DNA from: F1-80-MAGs062 sp046345315
GTDB taxonomy: Bacteria; Planctomycetota; Planctomycetia; Planctomycetales; Planctomycetaceae
Direction of reading: 5' to 3'
Assembly: GCA_046345315.1 (NCBI GenBank)
Contig: JBKDKA010000253.1
Location: 17,117-81,116 of the forward strand
DNA length: 64,000 bases
Positions 52,611-62,347 of the stretch are shown piece after piece. Under the pieces are notes generated by a model. That model was not told where the DNA came from, made no database searches, and saw only the letters and a list, made by a program, of their open reading frames with translations. The number at the start of each line of letters is the position of its first letter. Position 1 is the stretch's first letter. The translations under genes and the position numbers were made by a program.

Positions 52611-53351
52611 ATGGCTGAGAGTTCTTCTTCTGACAGTCAGAATTCGCGTTTTCTTCAGGGCCCCCAGTCGCGAATCCGTGAACTTCTCATGGCGGCTCGG
52701 GTTCTGATCGAGATGATTCAGGGATTTCGACATCTGCACTTTGTCGGGCCCTGCGTGACTGTCTTCGGATCAGCCCGATTCCCGGAAACCCATCCCTGGT
52801 ACCAGCTGGGTATGCGTGTGGGTGCCGAGCTGGCTCGAGCTGGTTTCACAGTGATGACAGGGGGTGGCCCCGGTATTATGGAAGCGGCGAATCGAGGTGC
52901 AAAGGAAGCCGGAGGTCACAGTGTCGGATGCAATATTGTGCTGCCGATGGAACAGCAGCCGAATCCGTATCTGGATACTTTTGTGGACTTCCGTTACTTC
53001 TTCATCCGGAAGCTGATGCTGGCCAAGTATTCGTATGCATTTGTGGCACTTCCGGGTGGATTCGGAACTCTGGATGAACTGTTCGAGATCGCGACGCTTG
53101 TTCAGACCGGCAAGATGAAGGACTTTCCGATCGTTCTGGTCGGACGTGAGTTCTGGGCGCCGATGATCGATTTTCTTCGTGAGAGCGTTCAGAAGAACGG
53201 TACCGCGAGTACTGCGGATATCGATCGATTCATCATAAGTGATTCTCCGGAAGAGCTGGCTGCTGCGATCAGCCATGTGGCAGGTGAACGATTCGGACTG
53301 CGGCGCGGTGTGCCGAAACCGAAATGGTGGCTGTTTGAACGTTCGGTCTGA
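52611..53351 (+). CDS. LOG-family (TIGR00730) nucleotide phosphoribohydrolase-like protein
   Basis: 246-residue Rossmann-fold protein. The two hallmark motifs are present: GGGPGIMEA at residues 84-92 and PGGFGTLDE at 148-156. LOG proteins cleave ribose-phosphate from nucleotides such as AMP or pyrimidine monophosphates, giving the free base; plant members activate cytokinins. The substrate here is not known. An N-terminal 40 residues of charged, flexible sequence precede the fold. The gene starts 163 bases after the isomerase gene and is followed 48 bases later by the DapA-family gene in the same direction, so the two may be co-transcribed. Confidence 0.9.
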   Translation: MAESSSSDSQNSRFLQGPQSRIRELLMAARVLIEMIQGFRHLHFVGPCVTVFGSARFPETHPWYQLGMRVGAELARAGFTVMTGGGPGIMEAANRGAKEAGGHSVGCNIVLPMEQQPNPYLDTFVDFRYFFIRKLMLAKYSYAFVALPGGFGTLDELFEIATLVQTGKMKDFPIVLVGREFWAPMIDFLRESVQKNGTASTADIDRFIISDSPEELAAAISHVAGERFGLRRGVPKPKWWLFERSV

Positions 53352-53399
53352 ACTGAGAATGAAGTCCATGGCAGCACTGGGCGGCACGGAAAAGCACAG

Positions 53400-54389
53400 A
53401 TGAATGCTTCACAGAACCCGTCACGTCGTCTGCCGACAGGAATTGTTCCTGTGCTGCAGACTCCATTTGATGACTCCGGAGCGATTGACGATCTCAGTCT
53501 GAAGCGTCTGATCAACGACGCCGTTGATTCGGGGGCCACCGGGTTTCTGGTTCCTGTAGTCGCCAGTGAGGTGTCTCACCTGACGCTTGAGGAACGTCGG
53601 AAGATTCTTCATTCGGTGCAGCAGCATCTGCGGTTGATTCAGGGAAAGGGAAAGCGGCCGGCCGTCATTGTGGGAGCCTCTTCAGATGATCACGACATCT
53701 GTCGGGAAATGCATCACACTGCCATGGAGATCAATGCCGATGCCTGGCTTGTGGCAGTGCCCCAGTCGCTCTACTCGTCTCCCGAAAGCGTTGTTCCCTG
53801 GTTTCGACGTGTAACAGACGGATGTCAGCTTCCCCTCGTGGTCCAGGATCTTCAGTTCAACGGGAACGGGCTTGACCTATCTGTGATCCGTGAGCTTCGG
53901 GAAGATATACCCATCTTCTGCGGAATCAAGGTGGAGACAGTTCCTGCCGGCCCGAAGTACACGAAAGTTCGCGAAGCCTTCGGTCGAGAGTTCTGGATTG
54001 CCGGTGGCTGGGCGGTTCCACAGATGATCGAAGCTCTCGACCGGGGTGTCGATGCCATGGTGCCGGAAAGCTCAATGGTCCGAGTTTACCAGAGCATTCT
54101 CAGCTACTACGAACAGGGACGTCGTGACATCGCACGAAGGATTCTGAATGAGCTGCTCCCGATTCTGTCATTTACGAACCAGGAACTTCTGACTTCGATT
54201 GCGTTCTTCAAACGGCTGCTGGTTCGAAAACAGATCTTCAGCTCTGAAAGAATGAGAATGCCCGGCTTCGAATGGGATGTGTACAATCTGCGGATCGCGG
54301 ATGAACTCATCGAAGCCTATCTGCAGCTGGAGGCCGACGTTGCTGTCGAGGCACCGGCCCCGGCCCCGGGGAATGATGGTCGCATCTGA
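53400..54389 (+). CDS. Dihydrodipicolinate synthase-family protein
   Basis: 329-residue TIM-barrel lyase/aldolase. The Schiff-base lysine is in FCGIKVET (Lys177), and the N-terminal GIVPVLQTPFDDSGAID is typical. The DHDPS GGTGE-like motif is replaced by PVVASEVSHLT, so the substrate may not be aspartate semialdehyde. Such proteins act on keto acids or nonulosonate-type sugars; N-acetylneuraminate lyase is a relative, interesting beside a nonulosonate cluster 20 kb away, but without proof. It converges with the zinc-ribbon protein gene; a TCCCGG/CCGGGA hairpin (54399-54420) overlaps the junction. Confidence 0.8.
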   Translation: MNASQNPSRRLPTGIVPVLQTPFDDSGAIDDLSLKRLINDAVDSGATGFLVPVVASEVSHLTLEERRKILHSVQQHLRLIQGKGKRPAVIVGASSDDHDICREMHHTAMEINADAWLVAVPQSLYSSPESVVPWFRRVTDGCQLPLVVQDLQFNGNGLDLSVIRELREDIPIFCGIKVETVPAGPKYTKVREAFGREFWIAGGWAVPQMIEALDRGVDAMVPESSMVRVYQSILSYYEQGRRDIARRILNELLPILSFTNQELLTSIAFFKRLLVRKQIFSSERMRMPGFEWDVYNLRIADELIEAYLQLEADVAVEAPAPAPGNDGRI

Positions 54390-54404
54390 AGTGCATACTC
54401 CCGG

Positions 54405-56114
54405 TTACTTCCCGCCGGGAATCTTCTCCTGCGCCTCCTCGAGAAATGCCTGGATCTCGGCAGTATCGGCTCCCTCCGGCGGATTTTTCAGTGCCTTCTG
54501 ACAGTGTTCAGCGCACTTGCGGTACTGCTGCGTCAGGAAATAGGTTTCCCCGAGTGCCGCATGCCATTCATAGATGGATTCTCGATTTCGCCGATCGGGA
54601 CCGAGTTGTTCTGCCTTTTCTGCATTTGCAAACGCCTCAGCACGATCCTCTGTCTGCGCTCGGATCTGAGCCGCCTGAGCAAAGTGATAAGATTTCAGAT
54701 CGATGCTGATATTCTTTTCCGCTTCCTGTTCGTGTTCCTCTGCCTTCTTTCCAGCAGACTGCTTCCGGCGTCTTGCTGCAGCTTTCTCGGAGGCATCCCC
54801 GCGACGTGACGCCGTTCGTCCCGACACTGCGGAACCGCTCTCACTGTCGTCCGTGCTGTCATCGTCTGCTTTTCTTGACGGAGAATTCGTTCCCCGTCTG
54901 CCGGAACTCTTCGACCTGGTTTGTCCGGGGTTGTCGTCTGTGTCTGCATCCTTATTACGACCGGTGCCCGAATCGACGACGGCAAAGGGATTGTCTGAGG
55001 AGTCATCCGCGGGCTGCTCATCATCTGTCACCACTGCAAACGGATCCGTATCACTGGAACCATTTCTGGACTGATCAGCTGCTGTGTCAGCCTCTGACGG
55101 TTTTCTCTGTGGTAGTCCGATCCCCGGCAGTGGCTCCGATGGAGTCGCCGGATCTGACGGATCGCCGGACGATCCTTTGCGCCTTGATCTGGCTGATCGC
55201 GATGTTCTCGTGTCGTCAGAGTCATCCGCGGCGTCAGGGGAGGTCTCAACGCCGCCAAACGTCGATTTTTCGGTTTTCGATATTTCTGTCTCCGGTATGA
55301 TGAATCGAAACGAGTCGAAGACCTTAGAGACAATTTTTTCGTCGGGAGGGCCCGAACGTGAGACAACTTCGACCACAAAGAACTGCTCGTTTTTCAGAAT
55401 CAAGAGAGCTTTGATTCTCGCACTTCCCTTAGCTGAAGCGATCTCCACAATCCGAGCCGGAAAATCCTGAACAGTATGAGGAGCTTCCGAAAGAATGATT
55501 TTGTCGTTTTCTGCTTTTAAGGATTCGACAGAGGTCTTGAAGATCTCATCAACCTGTTCAGGAGTCCTGATCTGAAGGAACATCATGTTCCACGCCCGGG
55601 TGATAACGATGCTGCTTGTCCAGTTGACGCATTTGTACTGAGTGGCCGTGAGTCCTTTGACTGGCTTACTGGAAACGTCTGGCTCACTCGGCAGACTGAC
55701 AGAGAACTGTTCGTCCGGGGACTGCCAGGTAATCCACTCCTCAGATTGACTGCTGTCCGGAAGAAATGACATGACAATCGCGCCGATCAGAAGTGTGGCG
55801 ATCACACACGCGAAGACCGCGACGAGCGGTTTCAGTGGAAACGAACTTCCTCCCTGATTGCTCCGCGAAGATGAGCGATTCGGAGCGAGTGGCTGTCTGT
55901 CGTATGCTTCCTCGTACCCGAAGTCATCGGGTTCATCGTAGCTTTCTTCTGAGGCTCGGGATGATCGAGCGGATTTCTGCGAAGTCGTTTTCACCACAGA
56001 CGCAGAAACATCGATTGCGGCTTCACACTCCTGACAGCGGACTTTCTTTCCGCGAGCGGAGTCGCTGAGCTGATAGACCTCGCCGCACTTTCGGCAGCGA
56101 ACCTCAATGGTCAT
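54405..56114 (-). CDS. Zinc-ribbon, membrane-anchored protein with TPR-like C-terminus
   Basis: 569 residues. An MJ0042-type zinc ribbon opens it (EVRCRKCGEVYQL then GKKVRCQECEAAI, four cysteines within the first 35 residues). A membrane helix follows (LVAVFACVIATLLIGAIVMSFL), then a soluble domain (SEEWITWQSPDEQFSVSLPSE onward, to about residue 280). A long Ser/Asp/Arg-rich disordered linker leads to a C-terminal TPR-like stretch (ESIYEWHAALGETYFLTQQY, KCAEHCQKALKNPPEGA). The ATG at 56114 places the ribbon at the start; upstream residues in the frame are not similar. The role is unknown; the cytoplasmic ribbon with an external domain suggests a sensory or scaffolding protein. Confidence 0.72.
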   Translation of the reverse strand: MTIEVRCRKCGEVYQLSDSARGKKVRCQECEAAIDVSASVVKTTSQKSARSSRASEESYDEPDDFGYEEAYDRQPLAPNRSSSRSNQGGSSFPLKPLVAVFACVIATLLIGAIVMSFLPDSSQSEEWITWQSPDEQFSVSLPSEPDVSSKPVKGLTATQYKCVNWTSSIVITRAWNMMFLQIRTPEQVDEIFKTSVESLKAENDKIILSEAPHTVQDFPARIVEIASAKGSARIKALLILKNEQFFVVEVVSRSGPPDEKIVSKVFDSFRFIIPETEISKTEKSTFGGVETSPDAADDSDDTRTSRSARSRRKGSSGDPSDPATPSEPLPGIGLPQRKPSEADTAADQSRNGSSDTDPFAVVTDDEQPADDSSDNPFAVVDSGTGRNKDADTDDNPGQTRSKSSGRRGTNSPSRKADDDSTDDSESGSAVSGRTASRRGDASEKAAARRRKQSAGKKAEEHEQEAEKNISIDLKSYHFAQAAQIRAQTEDRAEAFANAEKAEQLGPDRRNRESIYEWHAALGETYFLTQQYRKCAEHCQKALKNPPEGADTAEIQAFLEEAQEKIPGGK

Positions 56115-56289
56115 GGCAGTTGCCTTCACGGTGCGATGGGAGCTTTTCCAAGGGATCCCCTTAATATCTAACACTCAGCGATCTTAGTTCGCGTCGCTTT
56201 TCCTGTAAATTGCAGTGACTGCCGGTTTCTGACCGGAATCGATAAACTTCGGATTCCGTTGTCTGTCCGATGATCTGCAGGAGTTCCTG

Positions 56290-57183
56290 ATGAAAGCTTT
56301 CGGCGCAAATTTCCGAGAGGCTGTTGTCTCTGAAAAGCCGCTGCGCATTGTTGGTACCATTAATGCCTATACCGCAATGATGGCGGAGCAGATCGGGCAC
56401 CGAGCCATCTATCTTTCCGGAAGCGGTGTCGCGAGCGCATCTTATGGTCTTCCTGACCTCGGGATCACATCACTGGACAATGTGCTGGAAGACGTCCGTC
56501 GCATCACCTCCGTGACGACTCTTCCGCTGCTGGTGGACATCGATACGGGCTGGGGGGGAGCATTCAATATCTCTCGCACCATCCGACAGATGGAGCGTGC
56601 CGGAGCCGCTGCCGTTCATATCGAGGACCAGATCTCACAGAAACGATGTGGTCACCGTCCGAACAAGAGTGTTGTCGATCAGGCAGAAATGGTGGACCGC
56701 ATCAAGGCGGCCGTCGACGCCCGCACTGACTCTCAGTTTGTGATTATGGCTCGAACTGATGCAGCGGCAGTCGAGGGACTTCAGGCGGCGCTCGACCGAG
56801 CCTGTGCCTGTGTGGAAGCGGGTGCGGACATGATCTTTCCGGAGGCCATGACGTCGCTCGATGACTATCGACTGTTCTGCAGTACCGTTCAAGTACCGGT
56901 GCTGGCGAATCTGACCGAGTTCGGAAAGACGCCACTCTACACTGTTCAGCAGCTCGTTGATGCTGGTGTTGCGATGGCACTCTACCCACTCACGGCGTTC
57001 CGAATGATGAACAAGGCCGCAGAAATCGCCTACCAGACACTGCTGGCCGAGCCGAATCAGGAGACTCTGCTGCCTCACATGCAGACCAGAGAAGAACTTT
57101 ACCGCTATCTTCACTATCATGAGTTTGAACAGAAGCTTGATCAGTTGTATCTGAAATCGAGAGACGAGAATCGAAATGGCTGA
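56290..57183 (+). CDS. prpB: Methylisocitrate lyase
   Basis: 297-residue PEP mutase/isocitrate lyase-family enzyme that splits 2-methylisocitrate to pyruvate and succinate in propionate breakdown. The catalytic KRCGH is at residues 118-122, the metal-binding DIDTGWG at 83-89, and ARTDAAAVEGL follows. An AGGAG site precedes the ATG. It overlaps prpC by 8 bases, so the pair is one transcript. Length fits PrpB. No prpD or prpR is visible in the window. It is divergent from the zinc-ribbon gene. Confidence 0.9.
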   Translation: MKAFGANFREAVVSEKPLRIVGTINAYTAMMAEQIGHRAIYLSGSGVASASYGLPDLGITSLDNVLEDVRRITSVTTLPLLVDIDTGWGGAFNISRTIRQMERAGAAAVHIEDQISQKRCGHRPNKSVVDQAEMVDRIKAAVDARTDSQFVIMARTDAAAVEGLQAALDRACACVEAGADMIFPEAMTSLDDYRLFCSTVQVPVLANLTEFGKTPLYTVQQLVDAGVAMALYPLTAFRMMNKAAEIAYQTLLAEPNQETLLPHMQTREELYRYLHYHEFEQKLDQLYLKSRDENRNG

Positions 57184-58306
57184 AGCGAAGAAGCTCGAAG
57201 GGGCCGGCCTGCGTGGTCAGATTGCCGGTCAGACATCACTTTGCACCGTGGGTCAGAGCGCAGCCGGGCTGACTTATCGCGGCTACTCAATCGAAGAGCT
57301 CGCGGAGAAGGCGAAGTTCGAGGAAGTGGCGTGGCTTCTCCTGTACGGAAAACTTCCGACACAGAAGGAGCTCGACGCCTACGTCCGTCGTATTCAGGGC
57401 CTTCGACATCTGCCGAACGCTCTCAAAGTCGTACTGGAACAGATCCCCGCTTCGGCTCACCCGATGGATGTTCTTCGAACCGGCTGTTCCATGCTCGGCA
57501 ATCTCGAACCGGAAAACAGCTTCTCCGAGCAGCATGAACATATCGATCGGATGCTTTCTGTGCTGCCGTCCATACTGCTTTACTGGTATCGGTACAGCCA
57601 TGACGGAGTGCGAATTGAAACCGTGACGGATGATGATTCGATCGGTGCTCACTTCCTGCACCTGCTTCACGGAAAGAAACCCAGCCAGCTGCATGCGCAG
57701 GTCATGAACGTGTCTCTGATCCTCTACGCGGAACACGAGTTCAATGCGTCCACTTTTACAGCTCGCGTCTGTGCTTCGACGCTGTCAGACATTTATTCCT
57801 GCATCACTGCCGCGATTGGTTCGCTGCGAGGTCCGCTGCACGGGGGTGCCAATGAAGCGGCGATGGAGATGATCGAGAAATGGAAATCACCGGACGAAGC
57901 CGAGCAGGCTATCATGACTGCACTGGCTCGCAAGGACAAGATCATGGGGTTCGGCCACGCCATCTATCGGACTTCCGATCCCCGAAGTCCGATCATTCGC
58001 AAGTGGGCGGAGAAGCTGGCAGATGATGTCGGTGATCAGACACTCTATCCGGTGTCTGTTCGTGTCGATGAAACAATGTGGCGCGAAAAAAAGCTCTTCC
58101 CGAATGCCGACTTCTACCACGCTTCGGCTTACCACTTCATGGGAATCCCGACAAAACTCTTCACACCGATTTTCGTCTGTTCGCGAATCACCGGCTGGGC
58201 CGCTCATGTGATGGAGCAGCGAGCCAACAATCGAATTATTCGACCAAGTGCTGAATACACAGGGCCCGAGTCAGCGGAGTGGGTTCCGATCAGTCAGCGT
58301 TCGTGA
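57176..58306 (+). CDS. prpC: 2-methylcitrate synthase / citrate synthase-family enzyme
   Basis: 376 residues. The citrate-synthase fold shows GLRGQIAGQTSLCTV at the N-terminus, TYRGYSIEELAEKA, the first active-site His in GPLHGGANEAAMEMIE (near 222), and the second in GFGHAIYRTSDPRSP (near 262). The overlap with prpB points to propionyl-CoA plus oxaloacetate as substrate; plain citrate synthase is the alternative. The gene is normal in length. It is the last of the pair, converging with the C45 peptidase-like gene. Confidence 0.88.
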   Translation: MAEAKKLEGAGLRGQIAGQTSLCTVGQSAAGLTYRGYSIEELAEKAKFEEVAWLLLYGKLPTQKELDAYVRRIQGLRHLPNALKVVLEQIPASAHPMDVLRTGCSMLGNLEPENSFSEQHEHIDRMLSVLPSILLYWYRYSHDGVRIETVTDDDSIGAHFLHLLHGKKPSQLHAQVMNVSLILYAEHEFNASTFTARVCASTLSDIYSCITAAIGSLRGPLHGGANEAAMEMIEKWKSPDEAEQAIMTALARKDKIMGFGHAIYRTSDPRSPIIRKWAEKLADDVGDQTLYPVSVRVDETMWREKKLFPNADFYHASAYHFMGIPTKLFTPIFVCSRITGWAAHVMEQRANNRIIRPSAEYTGPESAEWVPISQRS

Positions 58307-58424
58307 ATGAACTGGTGATGACGATGCCAACTGGCTTCGGAATTTCCGGAGTTGCAGCGGCTGGACGCAAACCCACCAGTGCGTCATTCGACTCTGAACA
58401 CCGGACGGCTTGCGCCGTTCCGCT

Positions 58425-58449
58425 CGAAATCCCTTCGAAACCGATTTCG
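58425..58449. terminator. Hairpin between convergent prpC and C45 genes
   Basis: CGAAATC and GATTTCG form a perfect 7-base stem with an 11-base loop between the two 3' ends. No strong T-run. Might end transcription from either side. Confidence 0.35.
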
Positions 58450-58477
58450 CGATGCAGCAATCCCGCCGGAGTTCTGC

Positions 58478-59563
58478 TCAGAGTTCGCACGTGACAAACT
58501 TTGACTGACACGGGTTGCCGCAAGCAACATGCATTCGTCTCGCCTGAGGCTCCGCAATGATCGATGCGACCGTGTGTCCGCTGCCGGACAGCATCGAGTG
58601 TGATGCCGTCGGATCCTGATGGCGGCAGATGCTGCCCGGGGCTCCGGAGTGATCGCTGAGAAATCTCTGCAGATCCGGCACCGAGAGCTGGCCATGAACC
58701 AGATGCTCCCGGATCAGCCGTTCCATCCGCCCCTGTCGGTCGAATGAATCGGGCAGGCTGTGGACAAAGTTTGACTCGCACGCATGATCGGCACATCGAT
58801 AGTGATTGGTGTGCACAATAATTCCGGAGCCGTCATCGGGAAGCTCGTATGGTCCCTCAGAGGTCAGTTCCACATCGCTGATGACGTGTCGACCGGATGA
58901 ATCCTGTCCCATGGAAAGCACATAGTTTCCGTTGGAGCAGACAGGAATTCTTCGAAAGACATCTCTGACACCCGCAGCATCCTTCTGTTCCAGCAGCAGT
59001 CGTTTCAGCGGATAGTGAGAGATCGCAAACTTCCACGACGGACCGCCGCCCAGTGCGTTTGCAAAATGAGCGATGCCGTGCTCGTTGATTCCGTGATATC
59101 CGATCATGCCGCCGAAAGTCCACATGAGCACTCGCGGTCGGTCATCTGGAATCAGTTTCAGAACATAGCCAGCCTCCATCATCTCCGGCGGGTTATCGCT
59201 GTTCTGCCCGCAGAGTGTCTGTCCGGAGGCTGTGTGTTCACCGCGAATTGCGAATGCGGTGCATGCTTCATCCCTGATCCCGGCCAGTTCGCCGCGCAAC
59301 TGCAGCGCAAGAGCATCCGCAGTCTGAATGCCGGCACCTTCCTCCAGACCGCGAACTTCTTCCAGCAGATGGGGACACTGATTCTCGAAGAGCGGCTGAA
59401 ACTTCAGAGCCCGCTGACGAATGGCCTCATCAGATAATCGGAGCGAGTTTTTGAGGCAATCGAGATAAAACTTAATCTGGCGCCGGGCTGATTCTCCGTG
59501 ACCGCGTCCGAGCTCCCTGGCTGAACCACGCGCTTCATAGATTGGGAATTCTGTGACCGGCAT
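58478..59563 (-). CDS. C45 peptidase / acyl-CoA:6-aminopenicillanate acyltransferase-like protein
   Basis: 361-residue Ntn-hydrolase of the C45 family. The predicted nucleophile is Cys101 in DEACTAFAI, which would be exposed by self-cleavage; GQTLCGQNSDNPPEMM, the family's downstream QN-D motif, follows. Start ATG at 59563 gives MPVTEFPIYEARG; the preceding residues of the open frame are in the junction with aceE and lack similarity. It lies 13 bases after the aceE stop on the same strand, so the two are probably one transcript, which is unusual. Natural substrates of bacterial members are mostly unknown. Confidence 0.78.
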   Translation of the reverse strand: MPVTEFPIYEARGSARELGRGHGESARRQIKFYLDCLKNSLRLSDEAIRQRALKFQPLFENQCPHLLEEVRGLEEGAGIQTADALALQLRGELAGIRDEACTAFAIRGEHTASGQTLCGQNSDNPPEMMEAGYVLKLIPDDRPRVLMWTFGGMIGYHGINEHGIAHFANALGGGPSWKFAISHYPLKRLLLEQKDAAGVRDVFRRIPVCSNGNYVLSMGQDSSGRHVISDVELTSEGPYELPDDGSGIIVHTNHYRCADHACESNFVHSLPDSFDRQGRMERLIREHLVHGQLSVPDLQRFLSDHSGAPGSICRHQDPTASHSMLSGSGHTVASIIAEPQARRMHVACGNPCQSKFVTCEL

Positions 59564-59576
59564 TCGAATCAGATCC

Positions 59577-62285
59577 TCAGAGGTTACCGGCAGGATTCGG
59601 TTTTTCCGGCAGGATTCCGTGAGCCCGGATGAACTCATCAATCTGTGCTGCTGTCAGTCTGCCTTCCTTTCGCAGAAGGTCGAGAGCTGCAAGAGCAATG
59701 AATGGCGGACTGATCTCGAAATGGTCTCGGATTTCCGGTCGAGCTTCGCTCAGCCCGTAGCCGTCTGTTCCAAGTGCCGTGAATGGCCCCGGGATTCGAC
59801 CGCGCAGGACATCCGCATGGGCTTTCATATAATCTGAAACAGCTACGAATACACCGGTTTCCCGACCAAGGACAGATTCAATCCAGGACACTCGTGGCGT
59901 TTCCTGCGGATGGAGGCGATTCCATCGCTCACAGATCTGAGCATCACGGTAGAGTTCTCCGAAGCTCGTTGCACTCCAGATGTGAACATGGCATCCGTAA
60001 CTCCTCAGAAGGTCCTTTGCCATCAGAGCCTGCTGCATGATGCTTCCGCTCGCCAGCAGGTGCACAGTCATCGGGCTTTGAGCGTTGGTGCTGGAGCTCG
60101 ACGTTTGAGGCTCGACGTCGCGTTCGAAGCAGTAGAGCCCCTTCAGGATCCCTTCCTCGCAATCGGACGGCATGGCTGGCATCGCGTAGTTTTCGTTGTA
60201 GACCGTCAGGTAGTAGAACACATCTTCCTGAAGTTCATACATCCGATGGATGCCGTCGCGAATGATCGTGACCAGTTCGTACGCAAAAGCGGGGTCGTAA
60301 CTGCGGAGGTTCGGTACCGTGGAGGCAACGACCTGAGAGTGTCCGTCCTGATGCTGAAGGCCCTCACCGTTCAGTGTGGTTCGTCCGGCAGTGCCACCCA
60401 TCAGGAAGCCTCGGCACATCATGTCGCCGCAGGCCCAGATCATGTCACCCACACGCTGAAAACCGAAGATGGAATAGAAAAAGTAGAACGGAATCGTGGG
60501 AACTCCGTACATGGCATACGCTGTGCCGGCCGCCATGAAGGAAGCCATGGCACCGGTTTCGCAGATTCCTTCCTGCAGAATCTGACCATCCACTGCTTCC
60601 TTGTAGCGCATCAGTGAATCGGCATCGACCGCCGTATACCGCTGCCCTTCCGGTGAGTAAATTCCGGCTTCAGCGAACAATGCATCCATCCCGAACGTTC
60701 TGGCTTCATCCGGAACAATCGGAACCACATAACGACCGATGTCGGGATCCTTCAGCAGGCGTTTCAGAAGCAGAACAGCCGTCAGCGTGGTCGATGCAGT
60801 CTGGTCACCGGAACCGTTCAGAAGCTTGCGAAATCGTTCGAGCGGTGGTGTCATCAGTGCCGGACATGACACACTTCGTGCGGGGAGGTAACCACCGAGT
60901 GCTGAACGTCGAGTATTCAGATACCGAAGTTCCGGGCTGTCTTCCGGCGGTCGATAAAACTCGGCACGACGAATCTCATCGTCACTCAACGGAATTCCAT
61001 ACTCACGGGCGCATCGGATGCGTTCCTCAGGCGTCAGATTCTTGGCCTGATGGACGGTATTTCTTCCCTGAACAGCTCCCATTCCGTCGCCCTTGACCGT
61101 CTTGATCAGGATCACGGTCGGACGTCCCTGCGCCTGTTGAGCTCTCGCATAAGCGGCAGAGATCTTCCGGGGATCCTGTCCGCCGCGTTTGATCAGACGA
61201 ATCTCATCGTCACTGAGCGAATTCATCATCCTCGCAAGCTCTGGATTGTTCTCCACCCAGTGTTCGCGCTGAAGGTTTCCCGGAAGGACGGAGAAGTACT
61301 GATAATCACCATCCAGCGCTTCTTCCATGCGCCGGCGGAGAACACCATTGTGATCCAGAGCGAGCATGGCGTCCCAGCCACCTCCCCAGATCACCTTGAT
61401 CACGCCCCAGTCGGCACCCCGAAAGCGACGTTCCAGTTCCTGGATGATTTTGCCGTTTCCACGAACCGGCCCGTCGAGACGCTGAAGATTGCAGTTGATG
61501 ACCAGAACAAGATTGTCCAGCCGTTCACGCGCAGCAATGCTGATGGTACCCAGTACTTCCGGTTCGTCCGACTCACCGTCACCGATAAAGCACCAGACAC
61601 GTCCGCCATTCCGCGGTTTCAGACCTCGGTTCTCCAGGTACTTGGCAAACCTGGCCTGATAAATGGCGGCCGGTGTTGAGAGCCCCATGGAAGCACAGGG
61701 CACCTGCCAGAAGTCCGGCATCAGTCTCGGATGAGGATAGGAGCTCAGGCCACCGCCGGGTTGAAGCTGCCGTCGAAAATTCTTCAGCTGAGTTTCCGTC
61801 AGCCGTCCCTCAAGAAATGCTCGTGCATAAATCCCGGGGGATGCATGCGGCTGCGGAATCACGACGTCGCCGCCATAGTCCGCACTGCGAGACCGAAAAT
61901 AGTGCTGAAAGCCCACTTCGAGCATCGTAGCTGCTGAAGCATACGTGGCAATGTGCCCACCGACTCCACTGCCGCTGTCGACAGCGCGCAGGACCATCGC
62001 CATGGCATTCCATCGGATCAGATTCTCAATTCGCTTCTCCATTTCCATATCACCCGGGTAAACCGGCTGATCCAGAAGCGGAATCGTGTTCACATAAGGC
62101 GTATTGAGAGTCGCTTCGTTGACAGCAACACCCAGCTGGATGGCATAGTCCTGAACCAGACGAAGGATCTCCCGCGTACCGGCCGGGCCGTAGGCCGTCT
62201 GGATATAGGATAACGCCTGCATCCAATCCGATTTTTCCTGAGCGATTGAATCGTCAAATGCCTTCGTCGGTTCAGTTTCCGTCAT
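59577..62285 (-). CDS. aceE: Pyruvate dehydrogenase E1 component, homodimeric type
   Basis: 902-residue thiamine-diphosphate enzyme that decarboxylates pyruvate in the pyruvate dehydrogenase complex. The ThDP motif GDGESDEPEV...NCN is at about residues 234-266, and the remaining blocks (EHWVENNPELARMMNSL, GGTAGRTTLNGEGLQHQDGHS, YYLTVYNENYAMPAMP) follow the E. coli AceE layout. The size matches the homodimeric form and not the alpha/beta type. The ATG at 62285 was chosen over a TTG three codons upstream. The E2 and E3 genes are not in the window. A C45 gene is directly downstream, and the alpha-2-macroglobulin gene lies 62 bases upstream. Confidence 0.92.
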   Translation of the reverse strand: MTETEPTKAFDDSIAQEKSDWMQALSYIQTAYGPAGTREILRLVQDYAIQLGVAVNEATLNTPYVNTIPLLDQPVYPGDMEMEKRIENLIRWNAMAMVLRAVDSGSGVGGHIATYASAATMLEVGFQHYFRSRSADYGGDVVIPQPHASPGIYARAFLEGRLTETQLKNFRRQLQPGGGLSSYPHPRLMPDFWQVPCASMGLSTPAAIYQARFAKYLENRGLKPRNGGRVWCFIGDGESDEPEVLGTISIAARERLDNLVLVINCNLQRLDGPVRGNGKIIQELERRFRGADWGVIKVIWGGGWDAMLALDHNGVLRRRMEEALDGDYQYFSVLPGNLQREHWVENNPELARMMNSLSDDEIRLIKRGGQDPRKISAAYARAQQAQGRPTVILIKTVKGDGMGAVQGRNTVHQAKNLTPEERIRCAREYGIPLSDDEIRRAEFYRPPEDSPELRYLNTRRSALGGYLPARSVSCPALMTPPLERFRKLLNGSGDQTASTTLTAVLLLKRLLKDPDIGRYVVPIVPDEARTFGMDALFAEAGIYSPEGQRYTAVDADSLMRYKEAVDGQILQEGICETGAMASFMAAGTAYAMYGVPTIPFYFFYSIFGFQRVGDMIWACGDMMCRGFLMGGTAGRTTLNGEGLQHQDGHSQVVASTVPNLRSYDPAFAYELVTIIRDGIHRMYELQEDVFYYLTVYNENYAMPAMPSDCEEGILKGLYCFERDVEPQTSSSSTNAQSPMTVHLLASGSIMQQALMAKDLLRSYGCHVHIWSATSFGELYRDAQICERWNRLHPQETPRVSWIESVLGRETGVFVAVSDYMKAHADVLRGRIPGPFTALGTDGYGLSEARPEIRDHFEISPPFIALAALDLLRKEGRLTAAQIDEFIRAHGILPEKPNPAGNL

Positions 62286-62347
62286 CCGCACCAATCCTCT
62301 TTCGTTGTTGCCTCATCGGCTGTCATGAAAAGCAGTCTGCGACAGCG

